DNA of 64,000 nt from the NCBI GenBank assembly GCA_012513915.1, contig JAAZBG010000064.1, positions 1 through 64,000 of the forward strand, written 5' to 3'. Positions 28,642 through 37,498 of the stretch are shown piece by piece (within the stretch, counting starts at the first letter, position 1; each line of letters starts with the position of its first letter). Both the position numbers and the translations under genes were made by a program. The stretch comes from Fibrobacter sp. Its GTDB lineage: Bacteria > Fibrobacterota > Chitinivibrionia > Chitinivibrionales > Chitinispirillaceae. The notes beneath the pieces are model-generated. The model was not told the origin of the DNA, made no database searches, and worked only from the letters and a program-made list of their open reading frames with translations.

Positions 28642-29817
28642 ATGGCAAGTCCTAATAAGCTTTTGTCCGGTATTGGAATCAGCACAATTCAGGATTCTTT
28701 TTCTGCAGGAAAGGAAGCTGCGCAGAAAGCAGTTGCATCTCTGGGCGCAGTTAAGCCTTCACTCGTAATGGTATTCACAACGCCACGGTTTGATCTGAAA
28801 ACGCTGATAAAAGGGATCAGGTCGGTCACTGGTGATGCACTACTTGTTGGATGTACCAGTTCTGGAGAAATGGCTAATGGTGTCTATTTAGGGTTTCAAG
28901 CCGGGGTCAGTGTTCTTGTACTTGGTGGTGGAACGTACCGGTTTGGCGCTGCATCTGCATCTCAGATTTATGGAGATCTCGAAAAAACAGGACAAGAGCT
29001 GGCTCGTAAGAGTCAGGAGTGCGCCGGGGAGAGTCCCCATGCTGCACTACTGCTTTTTGTCGATCAACTGGCGGGTGATCTTCAGCAGGTAATTAACGGT
29101 GTCTATCGTGTTACTGGTCCTAACGTGTGTTTTGCGGGTGGGGCTGCCGGTGATGAACAGAAATTTGAAAAGACATTCGTGTTTCATAATGAGCAGATTG
29201 TGGAAAAAGGAGCAGTGGCGCTCTGGATTGCCAGCGATCATCCGTTAAAAACCTTTGTAGCACATGGCTGGAAACCCATTGGAATTCCACTGCTTGTGAC
29301 ACGTGCTGAAGGGACAGAAATACTTGAACTTGCAGGTCGGCCTGCTGCAACAGTGTATGAAGAACAGATCGGAATAGCACCAGGAGAATTGGCAATTGAA
29401 AAATTCTGGGGTACATCGATTCTACACCCGCTTGGATTGATTCAGTATGACGGGTCGACCATCATAAGGGTTGCGCGATCAAAAAATGACCAGGGTACAC
29501 TCAGAATTCAAGGATGTGTGCCTCCCGTTGGCAGTGCTGTTCAGGTAATGGCTGGTGACATTGATGCACTACTTGGGATTGCAGAGAATGTTACAAAAGA
29601 AGCCCTTTCTTTTAATAAAGATGCAGGGGTTCTTTTATCATTCAGTTGCGCTGCACGCGCGACGATATTTGGAGCGCATGCAGCTAAGGAAGCCCAGATT
29701 ATTCAACAAACCGCTGGTGATATACCATCCTTTGGTTTTTATTGTTGTGGTGAATTTGCCCGTTCAGCTGGGGTTTTGAGTACACATAATGCAACGTTGG
29801 CAAGTATTGCATTGTAA
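28642..29817 (+). CDS. FIST-domain sensory protein
   Basis: Protein of 391 residues made of FIST-N and FIST-C domains, which bind small ligands, probably amino acids, in signalling proteins. FIST-N features are ALLVGCTSSGEMANG and VCFAGGAAGDEQKFE. FIST-C features are a V-Y-E-E-Q-I-G motif, FNKDAGVLLSFSCAAR and the closing SFGFYCCGEFAR. No membrane, kinase, GGDEF or receiver domain is attached. GGGAG lies just before the ATG. The GAF protein follows after 14 bases, so the two probably act together. Confidence 0.9.
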   Translation: MASPNKLLSGIGISTIQDSFSAGKEAAQKAVASLGAVKPSLVMVFTTPRFDLKTLIKGIRSVTGDALLVGCTSSGEMANGVYLGFQAGVSVLVLGGGTYRFGAASASQIYGDLEKTGQELARKSQECAGESPHAALLLFVDQLAGDLQQVINGVYRVTGPNVCFAGGAAGDEQKFEKTFVFHNEQIVEKGAVALWIASDHPLKTFVAHGWKPIGIPLLVTRAEGTEILELAGRPAATVYEEQIGIAPGELAIEKFWGTSILHPLGLIQYDGSTIIRVARSKNDQGTLRIQGCVPPVGSAVQVMAGDIDALLGIAENVTKEALSFNKDAGVLLSFSCAARATIFGAHAAKEAQIIQQTAGDIPSFGFYCCGEFARSAGVLSTHNATLASIAL

Positions 29818-29831
29818 GATTCGGGGATCTG

Positions 29832-30935
29832 ATGAATGATTGTTGTAAAATAAGTAAACCATTTCCTTCTGTAAATGGTTCAGAAAATGTGGAAAAATTA
29901 AAGTCAGAACTGAGCAATGCATTAAAAGAACGTGACAATGCGATTCATACAGCGCAACTTGCAGTAGCCAATACAACCCGCATTACACGTCTGCTTGCAA
30001 TTTTAAGTGAGCCTGCGTCAATAAAAACGGTTTTAGATCGTCTGCTTGTTTTGCTCTCTGAACTTTTTTTTGCCGATATTGTTGTAATTCTTGATCCTGT
30101 GGGAACTGGTAGTTTTATTCCTTTGGCGACACTGGGTGTCCCTGAAAAAATGGATCAGTGCTGTTTTTCCGATGATATAAACGGACATACTGCAACTGTT
30201 CTTACAACCAACGATGTCGTAATTTCCAATCAGGCAGAATTAGATAAAAATATCGATCCAATTTTACGAGAGCTTGGTGTTAGAACGGCTATTTCGGTAC
30301 CTTTGACCAGTGCTTCTGAAATGTCAAGAGGTGTTATGGTTCTTGCCAGGTGCACTCAATCTCCATTTTCAGACGGGGACAGGGATCTCCTCATGACAAT
30401 GGGGTATAGAATTGGTTTGTCAATAGAAGAGTCGCGGCGGAGTGCGCTGCTTGAAAAAATTATTGAAACAGGATATGAAATAACCCGTCTTTCTACTATT
30501 AAAGATATATGCAATGAAATAGTTTGTGTGTTTTCGTCCATCTTCTGTTCAGATGCAGCTACGATTGTCTTAAAAAAACAGAGAACCATTCCCGAATGTG
30601 TTGCCTGGTATGGTATCAGGCCTGATCAGCTTGATGTATGTGTCAAGGTAACTGAGTCGTTGCTTCATGATCATCTTTTTGCCACGACCCGACCATTCTG
30701 TACACAGGATCTTCATGACACCGCAAAGCGTATCTCATTGGAACTTCCCGACAACTTTCCAGTTCGGGCACTCATGGCAATACCTCTTTTCCGTAATCGT
30801 CAAGTCTATGGCTTACTGTACGGTTTACGTTATTCAACGATACCATTCAGTCAGGAAAGTTCACAACTGGCATCACTTTTTGCAGCACAGATTTCGGTCT
30901 CTATAGAAAATGCCAGCCTTTATCAGGCAATGTAG
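29832..30935 (+). CDS. Tandem GAF-domain protein lacking an output domain
   Basis: Protein of 367 residues. A short coiled coil (about 20-50) is followed by a GAF domain (about 55-195, with GVRTAISVPL) and a second one (about 205-365, with VRALMAIPLFRN and ISVSIENASLYQAM). The chain ends exactly where GAF sensors normally pass into a histidine kinase or cyclase, with TAG followed four codons later by an in-frame TAA. It therefore looks like a sensor module without output, or a truncated kinase. GGGGA precedes the ATG. It is paired with the FIST gene. Confidence 0.82.
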   Translation: MNDCCKISKPFPSVNGSENVEKLKSELSNALKERDNAIHTAQLAVANTTRITRLLAILSEPASIKTVLDRLLVLLSELFFADIVVILDPVGTGSFIPLATLGVPEKMDQCCFSDDINGHTATVLTTNDVVISNQAELDKNIDPILRELGVRTAISVPLTSASEMSRGVMVLARCTQSPFSDGDRDLLMTMGYRIGLSIEESRRSALLEKIIETGYEITRLSTIKDICNEIVCVFSSIFCSDAATIVLKKQRTIPECVAWYGIRPDQLDVCVKVTESLLHDHLFATTRPFCTQDLHDTAKRISLELPDNFPVRALMAIPLFRNRQVYGLLYGLRYSTIPFSQESSQLASLFAAQISVSIENASLYQAM

Positions 30936-31071
30936 ATGGTACGATAACAAAAGGGATAAATCATAAGAGCATGTCGTCTCAACTCTGCTCGACGACAATT
31001 TCTCTGCAGAACTTTTTCACGGATGTAACCATCGAATCACAATCACGGTTCACAAATCGTGACCCCATCTA

Positions 31072-31100
31072 TTGACACATATATACCCTTGACGTAGTTT
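31072..31100 (+). promoter_or_regulatory. Candidate promoter of the acetyltransferase gene
   Basis: A perfect TTGACA at 31072-31077 and a weak TAGTTT at 31095-31100 are 17 bases apart, about 90 bases upstream of the start codon. The -10 match is poor, so this is tentative. Confidence 0.35.
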
Positions 31101-31189
31101 ACTAAAGAAGCGCACGGCACTAATTTTATTTCAGTTGTACAGTGCTGGCGGTATTTACGAAACCGGATAAAAAGATTAAGGTATGAACT

Positions 31190-31726
31190 ATGGAATTTAA
31201 TGTTGGCTCATTCAGATTGAGAAAACCTGGTTATGAAGACGCTGATGGATTTATTGAAATATGTTCCGAAAAAGAAACCATGAAATATTATGGAATTGCA
31301 GGTGCATGTATCGATACTGTTCAGAAAGCAAACGATCAAATTGATTGGTGTAATAATTTGTTTGAAAACTCTGGTGGTCGCTGGATCATTGTTGAGCAGG
31401 ATGTTAATAAATACATTGGAGATATTGGATTTCATAATTATCAGGGAGATCATAACAAAGTTGAAATAGGATTCAGAATAAAACAAAAATATTGGGGTAA
31501 CGGAATAATGACTCAATGTATTAACACATTAATAAAATTGGGTTTTGATAACATGAATTACAATAGAATTGAAGCATTAGTTGACAATAGAAACATCGGA
31601 TCAAAAAAAGTACTTTTAAAAAATAATTTTAAATATGAGGGAACGTTACGTGATTATGAGTTTGAGCATGGTCATTATATAGATATGGAAATCTTTTCAA
31701 TATTAAGAAGAGAACATAATAGTTAA
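31190..31726 (+). CDS. GNAT-family N-acetyltransferase (RimJ/RimL-like)
   Basis: Protein of 178 residues with the RimJ/RimL form of the GNAT fold. It has R-L-R-K-P-G-Y-E-D-A near the start and YIGDIGFHNY on the central strands. The acetyl-CoA loop is EIGFRIKQKYWGNGIM, and EALVDNRNIGSKKVLLKNNF follows. Members acetylate ribosomal proteins or small amines; the target here is unknown. The gene is visibly richer in A and T (many AAT, AAA, ATA codons) than its neighbours and stands alone behind its own candidate promoter. That fits recent acquisition. Confidence 0.88.
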   Translation: MEFNVGSFRLRKPGYEDADGFIEICSEKETMKYYGIAGACIDTVQKANDQIDWCNNLFENSGGRWIIVEQDVNKYIGDIGFHNYQGDHNKVEIGFRIKQKYWGNGIMTQCINTLIKLGFDNMNYNRIEALVDNRNIGSKKVLLKNNFKYEGTLRDYEFEHGHYIDMEIFSILRREHNS

Positions 31727-31802
31727 TACTGGAATATCTTTGAACTGGATATAAAATCACTGAATGTATTGGCAAATTAGAACAGAATAAGGAGACAAAG
31801 GG

Positions 31803-32057
31803 ATGCGTCACCCCCTTGTAAATCCCCGTAATAACCCAAAACCATTACCGTTTTCTGATGATTATGCCAAGGGAAGATTCAGTCCTGAAATCACCTGCAA
31901 TGCGGTTATCTTACCACTGCCCTTTCTGTATACTACAAAAATAGTATCACTATATAGGACATCTGATCTATCTAAATCAACCAGATCTCAGACAAATGCC
32001 TGTCGTGATGGTGATTTAAATGCATTGACAATTCCTAAAAGAAAGGTAAGAATGTGA
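31803..32057 (+). CDS. Possible small protein of unknown function
   Basis: Open frame of 84 codons between the acetyltransferase and cysE. For it: AAGGAG at 31789-31794, eight bases before the ATG, a very good site. Against it: the residue make-up (many Arg, Asn, Pro, Ser; no periodic hydrophobic pattern) does not look like a folded protein, and I recognise no family. It could be a short peptide gene, a decayed gene or chance. Treat as tentative. Confidence 0.25.
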   Translation: MRHPLVNPRNNPKPLPFSDDYAKGRFSPEITCNAVILPLPFLYTTKIVSLYRTSDLSKSTRSQTNACRDGDLNALTIPKRKVRM

Positions 32058-32137
32058 ATATGTCAGGGTTGAACTATGTAAGATAGATTGAGATTATGTA
32101 TTTTGTAAATATATGTTACATTTTTATAGGTTTTTAT

Positions 32138-32962
32138 ATGACAAATAATTACGATGCACTGTGGAGTAAGTTACGGGCTGAAGTTGAAAAAATGGCCAGT
32201 GATGAGCCATTGCTAAGTGTTTATTTGAATACCATTGTGCTTGAACAGAAATCATTTGAGGATGCATTGTCAAGTCTGCTTTCATGGAAACTGGCTACAG
32301 TACATGTAGATGCAAAGACGCTTCAATCAGTGTTTTTAATGGCCTTTAATCACTCTGAAACAACAAAGAGAACAATTAAACGGGATCTTCACGCAATTGT
32401 TGAACGTGATCCTGCCGCGCGTGGATATGCAGAACCATTTCTTCATTTTAAAGGTTTTCATGCTCTTGAAGCGTATCGTGTATCACATATTTTATGGACT
32501 AATAAAAAAACTGCCCTTGCACTCTTTCTTCAAAACAGGATTACAGAAGTTTTTTCATTGGATATTCATCCGGCAGCACGAATTGGAAAGGGTATTCTGA
32601 TTGATCACGGAACCGGCGTTGTCATTGGAGAAACCGCGGTTGTTGGTGATGATGTATCGCTTCTTCATGAGGTTACTCTTGGTGGCACAGGAAAAGAACA
32701 GGGTGACAGGCATCCGAAAGTTGGTAAAGGAGTGCTTATCGGGGCTGGTGCAAAAATCCTGGGAAATGTAAAAATCGGTAATGGATCAAAAATCGGTGCC
32801 GGAAGTGTTGTACTTGATGATGTTCCTGAGCACTGTACGGTTGCAGGGATACCAGCAAGAGTTGTTGGACACCCCAGGACTCAAAAACCATCACTGCTTA
32901 TGGATCAGAGTCTTGACGGAGAAATTCAAAAAGACCTCTCATATTCAAGCTCTATGCTATAG
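32138..32962 (+). CDS. cysE: Serine O-acetyltransferase CysE
   Basis: Makes O-acetylserine from serine and acetyl-CoA, the carbon backbone of cysteine. The N-terminal helical domain ends in D-P-A-A-R-G and A-Y-R-V-S-H. The left-handed beta-helix carries SLDIHPAARIGKGILIDHGTGVVIGETAVVGD, LLHEVTLGGTGKEQGDRHPKVG and AGIPARVVG. An upstream ATG at 32096 would add a hydrophobic 14-residue leader. The ATG at 32138 starts like other CysE proteins and has AGG eight bases before it, giving 274 residues. A hairpin follows. No cysK is present. Confidence 0.95.
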   Translation: MTNNYDALWSKLRAEVEKMASDEPLLSVYLNTIVLEQKSFEDALSSLLSWKLATVHVDAKTLQSVFLMAFNHSETTKRTIKRDLHAIVERDPAARGYAEPFLHFKGFHALEAYRVSHILWTNKKTALALFLQNRITEVFSLDIHPAARIGKGILIDHGTGVVIGETAVVGDDVSLLHEVTLGGTGKEQGDRHPKVGKGVLIGAGAKILGNVKIGNGSKIGAGSVVLDDVPEHCTVAGIPARVVGHPRTQKPSLLMDQSLDGEIQKDLSYSSSML

Positions 32963-32966
32963 AAAG

Positions 32967-32997
32967 GGCTATTTGCAATGATAGATTGCAAATAGCC
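32967..32997. terminator. Hairpin terminator between cysE and the PL11 gene
   Basis: Perfect 13-base arms GGCTATTTGCAAT and ATTGCAAATAGCC enclose a five-base loop, followed by GTTATTT on the plus strand. It lies between convergent genes. The T run is short, so termination strength is uncertain. Confidence 0.7.
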
Positions 32998-33053
32998 GTT
33001 ATTTCAGAGCAGTCGTGGATTAAACCTGATTGGCGCAGTTGGCGTGAATGGTG

Positions 33054-33080
33054 CCTGGATACCGTTTCCCCGGTATCAGG
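33054..33080. other. Hairpin CCTGGATACCG / CGGTATCAGG
   Basis: Ten base pairs with one bulged G and a TTTCCC loop, between cysE and the convergent PL11 gene. No T run on either side. It may shield the 3' end of a transcript or be a repeat remnant. Confidence 0.4.
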
Positions 33081-33185
33081 AAGCAGAACATCTCATCAGC
33101 AATTGACGCATTAAAAATCACAGGAACAAAGCCGGCTCCAACACCTTAATAGTAAAAATGACACGAGATTGTACCGTTTTGTCAG

Positions 33186-35273
33186 TTATGGAGCATCATT
33201 TAGAATTATCTGTTGTGCTTTAACAACATATACACCGTTTGCAATACCGAATTCACTTAATGTAAACTGAGCATTTCTGACGGTCACCTTTTTTACAAGA
33301 GTTCCTGAAAGGTTGTAGATAGCAACTTCTGCACCTGAATGTTCTGTCATCCTGAGAGTAACAGGGTGATTAAATGCGACAGTTTTTGTAGTTGTCAGTT
33401 TTCGTATTGGATGAGCACCGTTAATTGCTGGTGAAACATGTACCGGCGCACCCGCAAGGTAAATATTCGGTTTAGGGGTTTTATCAGCGCCGTTTCCCAG
33501 GAAAAAACCAAGGTGCGGTGGTTGATTATACGATGACTGTTCAGATGCAACACCTGCACGATACTGTGGATCATGCATAAGTGTATAGAGCCTGTGTGTT
33601 GTAGGTATTGTTGTTGTATAAAGATATAATTTTGATGCCCCGTCATGGAGTATTAATTCTTCGCGCCAGTCACCCAAAATATCAGCAGTGATATTAGGTG
33701 TTGCCTTGGTACCATTGCATGAATTCCCGTTTGCAGTAAACAGACGGGTTGTACCATTGCCGTTCCACTTGTCAATTTTGTTTCCGTCAAGAAGCTCATC
33801 CTGCAGATCTCCATCCCAGTAGAGTCTGAAATTACAGGATCCTTTATTTGAGCTTATTTTGGTTCCTTTGCAGCTATAGGTGCCATCAGTAGCACTTGAC
33901 CACATTTCGTAACCTGCACTTGATGCATCGATATCTGCTGCCATACCACGACCCACATCAGTTTTTTCTGTCACATTATGCTGCCAGATTGTCTTACCAG
34001 TTATGGCATCAGCCATATAAGAACCGGCAGAACCTGCAGTGGCACCTTCCCGTACAAGCCATAATTCAAGTCCTGCCCGTGATGGATCCATGTCGCCAAT
34101 GTGATTTGCATCACCATGACCCATTCCGTTTGCGAAAAGAAGTTTACCGTCATCGTTTAATGCTGATGCGCCAAAAAAAATCTCGTCTTTCCCGTCACTG
34201 TCAACATCCGCAGTCATTATTGAGTGGTTACCCTGATCGTTCATGGAACTATAACCAGAAGTGTTTCGTGAATCGATAAACCATCTTTTTGTCAATTTAC
34301 CGTCCCGCCAGTCCCAGGCTGCACAGGTTAGGCGATAATAGTATCCGCGCTGAAATATCATACTCGGGCGCTTTCCATCAAGCCATGCCGTGGTGGCATT
34401 GTACCTGTCAACACGATTACCATAATCATCACCCCATGTTGTTTTTGTGACACTTCCACGGGGATTCGCATATTCAACGGTAGCCATTTCTGCACCGGTC
34501 ATTCCGTTAAAAACGGTAAGGTACTCAGGACCTGTCAGGATATAGCCACCTTCATTACGATAATCGGCTGCATCATTGTCGTTTGCTGCTGGTCCCATTT
34601 TGAGATATGCACCAGTGCCATCCTTTGTTCCCGGGGCTGTTTTACAGGCAACTTCTGCAAATCCATCACCATCGTAATCGTATACCTGATGCTGAGTGTA
34701 ATGTGCGCCACCGCGAATATTTATACCAAGATCAATTTTCCAGAGGCACTTCCCGTTTAGTTTGTATGCGTGAAGATATACTTTGTCAACAACACCGGAT
34801 TGAGAATTGTCTTTTGTATTATTGGGTTCGTATTTTACAACAAGTTCATACTCTCCGTCCCCGTCAAGATCACCTACGTTGATATCATTAGGTGCATAAA
34901 TTGATCCGGGACTTTGAAGATTGATAGTAAGACAGTTGTTGGCCCACACGGAGACCGCTTTTGATGATTCCTGTTCGGTACCATCAACTATTGCCTGGAC
35001 AGTATAGGTGGTACTGGTACTTCCCGATGAGTCTGTGTAGTTGGTTGCACCGGTGATCGGAGCAGCGTTTACTTTTGATGTTCCGCGGTAAATATTGAAC
35101 GCAGTTGTGCCGGCATCAGTTCCCAGAAGTCTCCAGCTTAAAAACACTTTATTTCCTCCGGTACTTACAGCGACAAGCCCCCGGTCAAGTGCTTCCATCT
35201 GACGCTGTGCCATAAGCGGTAGTATTAGTGTTGAAATTAATAGTGCGATCCCTGCAACCCGCTTTAGAATCAT
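33186..35273 (-). CDS. Rhamnogalacturonan lyase, polysaccharide lyase family 11, with C-terminal sorting-like domain
   Basis: Secreted lyase (695 residues) that cuts rhamnogalacturonan I, the branched pectin backbone. A signal peptide ending L-M-A-Q precedes a fibronectin-like domain starting R-Q-M-E-A-L-D-R-G. The eight-bladed propeller shows calcium-type D-x-D-x-D loops (NVGDLDGDGEYELVVKYEP, VYDYDGDGFAEVACKTAPG, TADVDSDGKDEIFFGA). These match YesW/YesX-like PL11. The last about 60 residues (VAIYNLSGTLVKKV ... GVYVVK) resemble type-A sorting tails. GAGGGGA (35280-35286) before the ATG at 35273 decides this start over 35291. Confidence 0.93.
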   Translation of the reverse strand: MILKRVAGIALLISTLILPLMAQRQMEALDRGLVAVSTGGNKVFLSWRLLGTDAGTTAFNIYRGTSKVNAAPITGATNYTDSSGSTSTTYTVQAIVDGTEQESSKAVSVWANNCLTINLQSPGSIYAPNDINVGDLDGDGEYELVVKYEPNNTKDNSQSGVVDKVYLHAYKLNGKCLWKIDLGINIRGGAHYTQHQVYDYDGDGFAEVACKTAPGTKDGTGAYLKMGPAANDNDAADYRNEGGYILTGPEYLTVFNGMTGAEMATVEYANPRGSVTKTTWGDDYGNRVDRYNATTAWLDGKRPSMIFQRGYYYRLTCAAWDWRDGKLTKRWFIDSRNTSGYSSMNDQGNHSIMTADVDSDGKDEIFFGASALNDDGKLLFANGMGHGDANHIGDMDPSRAGLELWLVREGATAGSAGSYMADAITGKTIWQHNVTEKTDVGRGMAADIDASSAGYEMWSSATDGTYSCKGTKISSNKGSCNFRLYWDGDLQDELLDGNKIDKWNGNGTTRLFTANGNSCNGTKATPNITADILGDWREELILHDGASKLYLYTTTIPTTHRLYTLMHDPQYRAGVASEQSSYNQPPHLGFFLGNGADKTPKPNIYLAGAPVHVSPAINGAHPIRKLTTTKTVAFNHPVTLRMTEHSGAEVAIYNLSGTLVKKVTVRNAQFTLSEFGIANGVYVVKAQQIILNDAP

Positions 35274-35668
35274 GTCGTGTCCCCTCATCATAAGAGTATT
35301 TTTGAAAATGATAAGCTTTAATAATGAATATATTGAGTAGTATACTCAAAAAAAACGTTAATTGCATTGAAATATAATGTATGTACTTCTGATCTGTTGA
35401 CCGATAGATCAACAGATTGTTGTTTATAACATATTTAATGATAATATGATAGATCGTATTTAGTCTTTGCGAAGCACAATCAGCAATAAATAAAAATACA
35501 AATGGTGGTCAACGATCATCTGTCCAATTCATCCCGGAATCGAACCGGGGATTGCAAAGCGGGACTGAATCGTCTTGATTTCCAGCCCCTCTTTATATCC
35601 TGGCTTGTTTGAAAAAAAAAAGTAGTTCTGTTATGCTAAATATATCACTTTATAAAAAAGCATAGTGC
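35274..35668. other. Intergenic region between PL11 and GH10 genes, with a tRNA T-arm-like hairpin
   Basis: No gene is seen. It is AT-rich apart from 35521-35600. On the minus strand, 35533-35549 reads CCCGG-TTCGATT-CCGGG, a perfect five-pair stem with a consensus T-loop. I could not fold acceptor, D or anticodon arms around it, so it is not a tRNA gene. The first part upstream of the PL11 start should hold that gene's promoter. Confidence 0.5.
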
Positions 35669-37114
35669 CTATTTGTTAACATAATGCCATGTTGAATATT
35701 TACCTGATGATGAAGTCAGCCTGATAATCGAAATCCGGTTCGTACGATTGTTGATTTCAGCAATTCCATTAATAACGTTTGATGATCCGGTTTGTGTACC
35801 ATCAAGATTATAAAACGTTGCAGTTCCAGTTCCTTTTGACAGACCTTGCACATACAGCTTATTGTTTTGCATTTTTATAAGGATGTTTTTTTTTTCGGAT
35901 GACCTGGATGTTTTTATAGTACCAACGTTCCCTTTTACGTCTACAATTGCTTTTCTGAAATCGGTATATACTGCTTTGGGTTGATATTGGGCTGTGAACA
36001 GAAGTGCATCCTGTCCCATTCGCCAATAAGTATTTGTGTTATCGGCAACACCCCACAGGCAGAGCCAGTCAACGCCACCTGCGACTGCGGCTTTGACAAA
36101 GTTGTAATAACCCGTTTTTTGTGCGGCTTCCATTTGTGCTGACCAGTTGGATTGTTTTGCCGGTGCAATCTGGTCGGTATCACCGTAATCGATTTCCGTT
36201 ATATAAACTTCAAGGCCAAGTTTTTTATATTCCTGAACAGCTTTTGTAAGTTGTGCCCAATCATAGCTTTTATCAAGACGGAAATGTCCCTGAAAACCAA
36301 TAGCATCAATTGGTACACCGGAGTTTTTCAGGTGCTTAACAAGCTGGTAAAACGCCCGTGCCTTTTTTGAATCATCCCAGAATTCGATATAATAATCACG
36401 TAACTCAAGTTTAGCAGTTGAATATTTGCGTGCAATTTCAAATGCTTTACGAATATAAACCGGATGCTTTTCGTATACTTTTGCTGCTCCGCTTAATCCC
36501 GATTTGTCTTCTTCCCAGCCTAACTGCTGCCACCGGCATTCTGCCTCATTTGCCCAGTATTGTCCATCCCAGGTAAATGCTTCATTGACAACGTTCCAGT
36601 AATCGACCTTTGTTGAATTATTGTTGGATGTCATTATTGATGATATCCAGTGAGTCAATAAATCTTCGATTTGGGCATTTGTCCATGTTCCGGTATTAAA
36701 CCAGGCCGGAAAATAAGTGCCTGATCCGGCAAGAAGATGAATCGCAATTTTTTTCCCTTCTGCATCAGCCCAGTTGATTACCTTGTTTGTTGAGGTCAGG
36801 TCGTATGTTTTAGGATTTTGTGCAGTCCCGGTCCATACTCCCCATGCAGGGTATGCTGTTGTCTGAACCAGGCCAAATTCCTGTTTAATAACGCCTTTTA
36901 CTTTATCTGCATCTTTCCAGTCAAATAAACCTTCCTTATCGGCAGATCCGACTTCAGCCGTTGCACCAACCAGAATTCCGGCATCAGTTAGGCTGGCGGT
37001 TGCTGCAAACAGATGCGAATTGAGAAATATGCTGGTGAGTAACAGCATGCATTGTATATTCTTAATCGTAAGACGACAACGATAATGTCGCGGGGCTTGT
37101 CCAGTTGCGTTCAT
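35669..37114 (-). CDS. Endo-1,4-beta-xylanase, glycoside hydrolase family 10, with C-terminal tail domain
   Basis: Secreted xylan-cutting enzyme of 481 residues. A signal sequence with a long basic start has its core at about 21-37 and an A-T-A end. The GH10 barrel has acid/base Glu178 in DYWNVVNEAF, nucleophile Glu307 in VYITEIDYGD, and substrate residues in GFQGHF and L-C-L-W-G-V. The usual HTLVWH motif reads I-H-L-L-A-G-S-G-T-Y-F-P-A-W-F, a divergence. No carbohydrate-binding module is present. The final 80 residues (NKLYVQGLSKGTGTATFYNL onward) look like a sorting or anchoring domain. GGAG five bases upstream supports the ATG at 37114. Confidence 0.9.
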   Translation of the reverse strand: MNATGQAPRHYRCRLTIKNIQCMLLLTSIFLNSHLFAATASLTDAGILVGATAEVGSADKEGLFDWKDADKVKGVIKQEFGLVQTTAYPAWGVWTGTAQNPKTYDLTSTNKVINWADAEGKKIAIHLLAGSGTYFPAWFNTGTWTNAQIEDLLTHWISSIMTSNNNSTKVDYWNVVNEAFTWDGQYWANEAECRWQQLGWEEDKSGLSGAAKVYEKHPVYIRKAFEIARKYSTAKLELRDYYIEFWDDSKKARAFYQLVKHLKNSGVPIDAIGFQGHFRLDKSYDWAQLTKAVQEYKKLGLEVYITEIDYGDTDQIAPAKQSNWSAQMEAAQKTGYYNFVKAAVAGGVDWLCLWGVADNTNTYWRMGQDALLFTAQYQPKAVYTDFRKAIVDVKGNVGTIKTSRSSEKKNILIKMQNNKLYVQGLSKGTGTATFYNLDGTQTGSSNVINGIAEINNRTNRISIIRLTSSSGKYSTWHYVNK

Positions 37115-37400
37115 ACTGACTCCATAACTTAAAAAAGTGAATTATCCATACAATATTCTGTATTATTGTATTTGAAATCTTTAGTTATAAAATACGTATC
37201 ACGGGTTTAATTAATTATTTGAAAAAATAATGTTTTGATATAGTGTTATATTTAATACTAAGTACTGCTTTGCGTGTGGCATGTCTTGTATATGGCACCG
37301 ATTCAGATTTCAGAAGTCTTTTAATGTAGATGTTCAAATTAAGCAAAAAAAGAAAAAAACTCAAATATTTGGTTTAATTTGAAAAATAGAGGCAATTTTG

Positions 37401-37416
37401 TGGACAATTCTGTCCA
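37401..37416. promoter_or_regulatory. Operator-like inverted repeat TGGACA-ATTC-TGTCCA
   Basis: A perfect six-base inverted repeat with a four-base spacer, about 90 bases before the TIGR02147 start. Size and position fit a dimeric repressor or activator site controlling one or both divergent genes. The protein that binds it is unknown. Confidence 0.4.
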
Positions 37417-37494
37417 TAGTTTTTACTTTTTTATCCGGGTTTATTCTGAAATGTGGTAGTATATTATCGGAAGCAGGCATATTCATCAATGTGT

Positions 37495-37498
37495 GGAG
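37495..37498 (+). promoter_or_regulatory. GGAG ribosome site selecting a TTG start
   Basis: GGAG lies six bases before the TTG at 37505. It supports that codon over the GTG at 37493, which would overlap the site itself. Confidence 0.65.

Noticed and set aside
27915-32137. Prophage or integrated island
   Set aside because: Repeats and one AT-rich gene are present, but no integrase, transposase, phage gene or attachment duplication was seen.
35533-35600. Possible tRNA gene
   Set aside because: Only the T-arm fits; acceptor, D and anticodon arms could not be formed.
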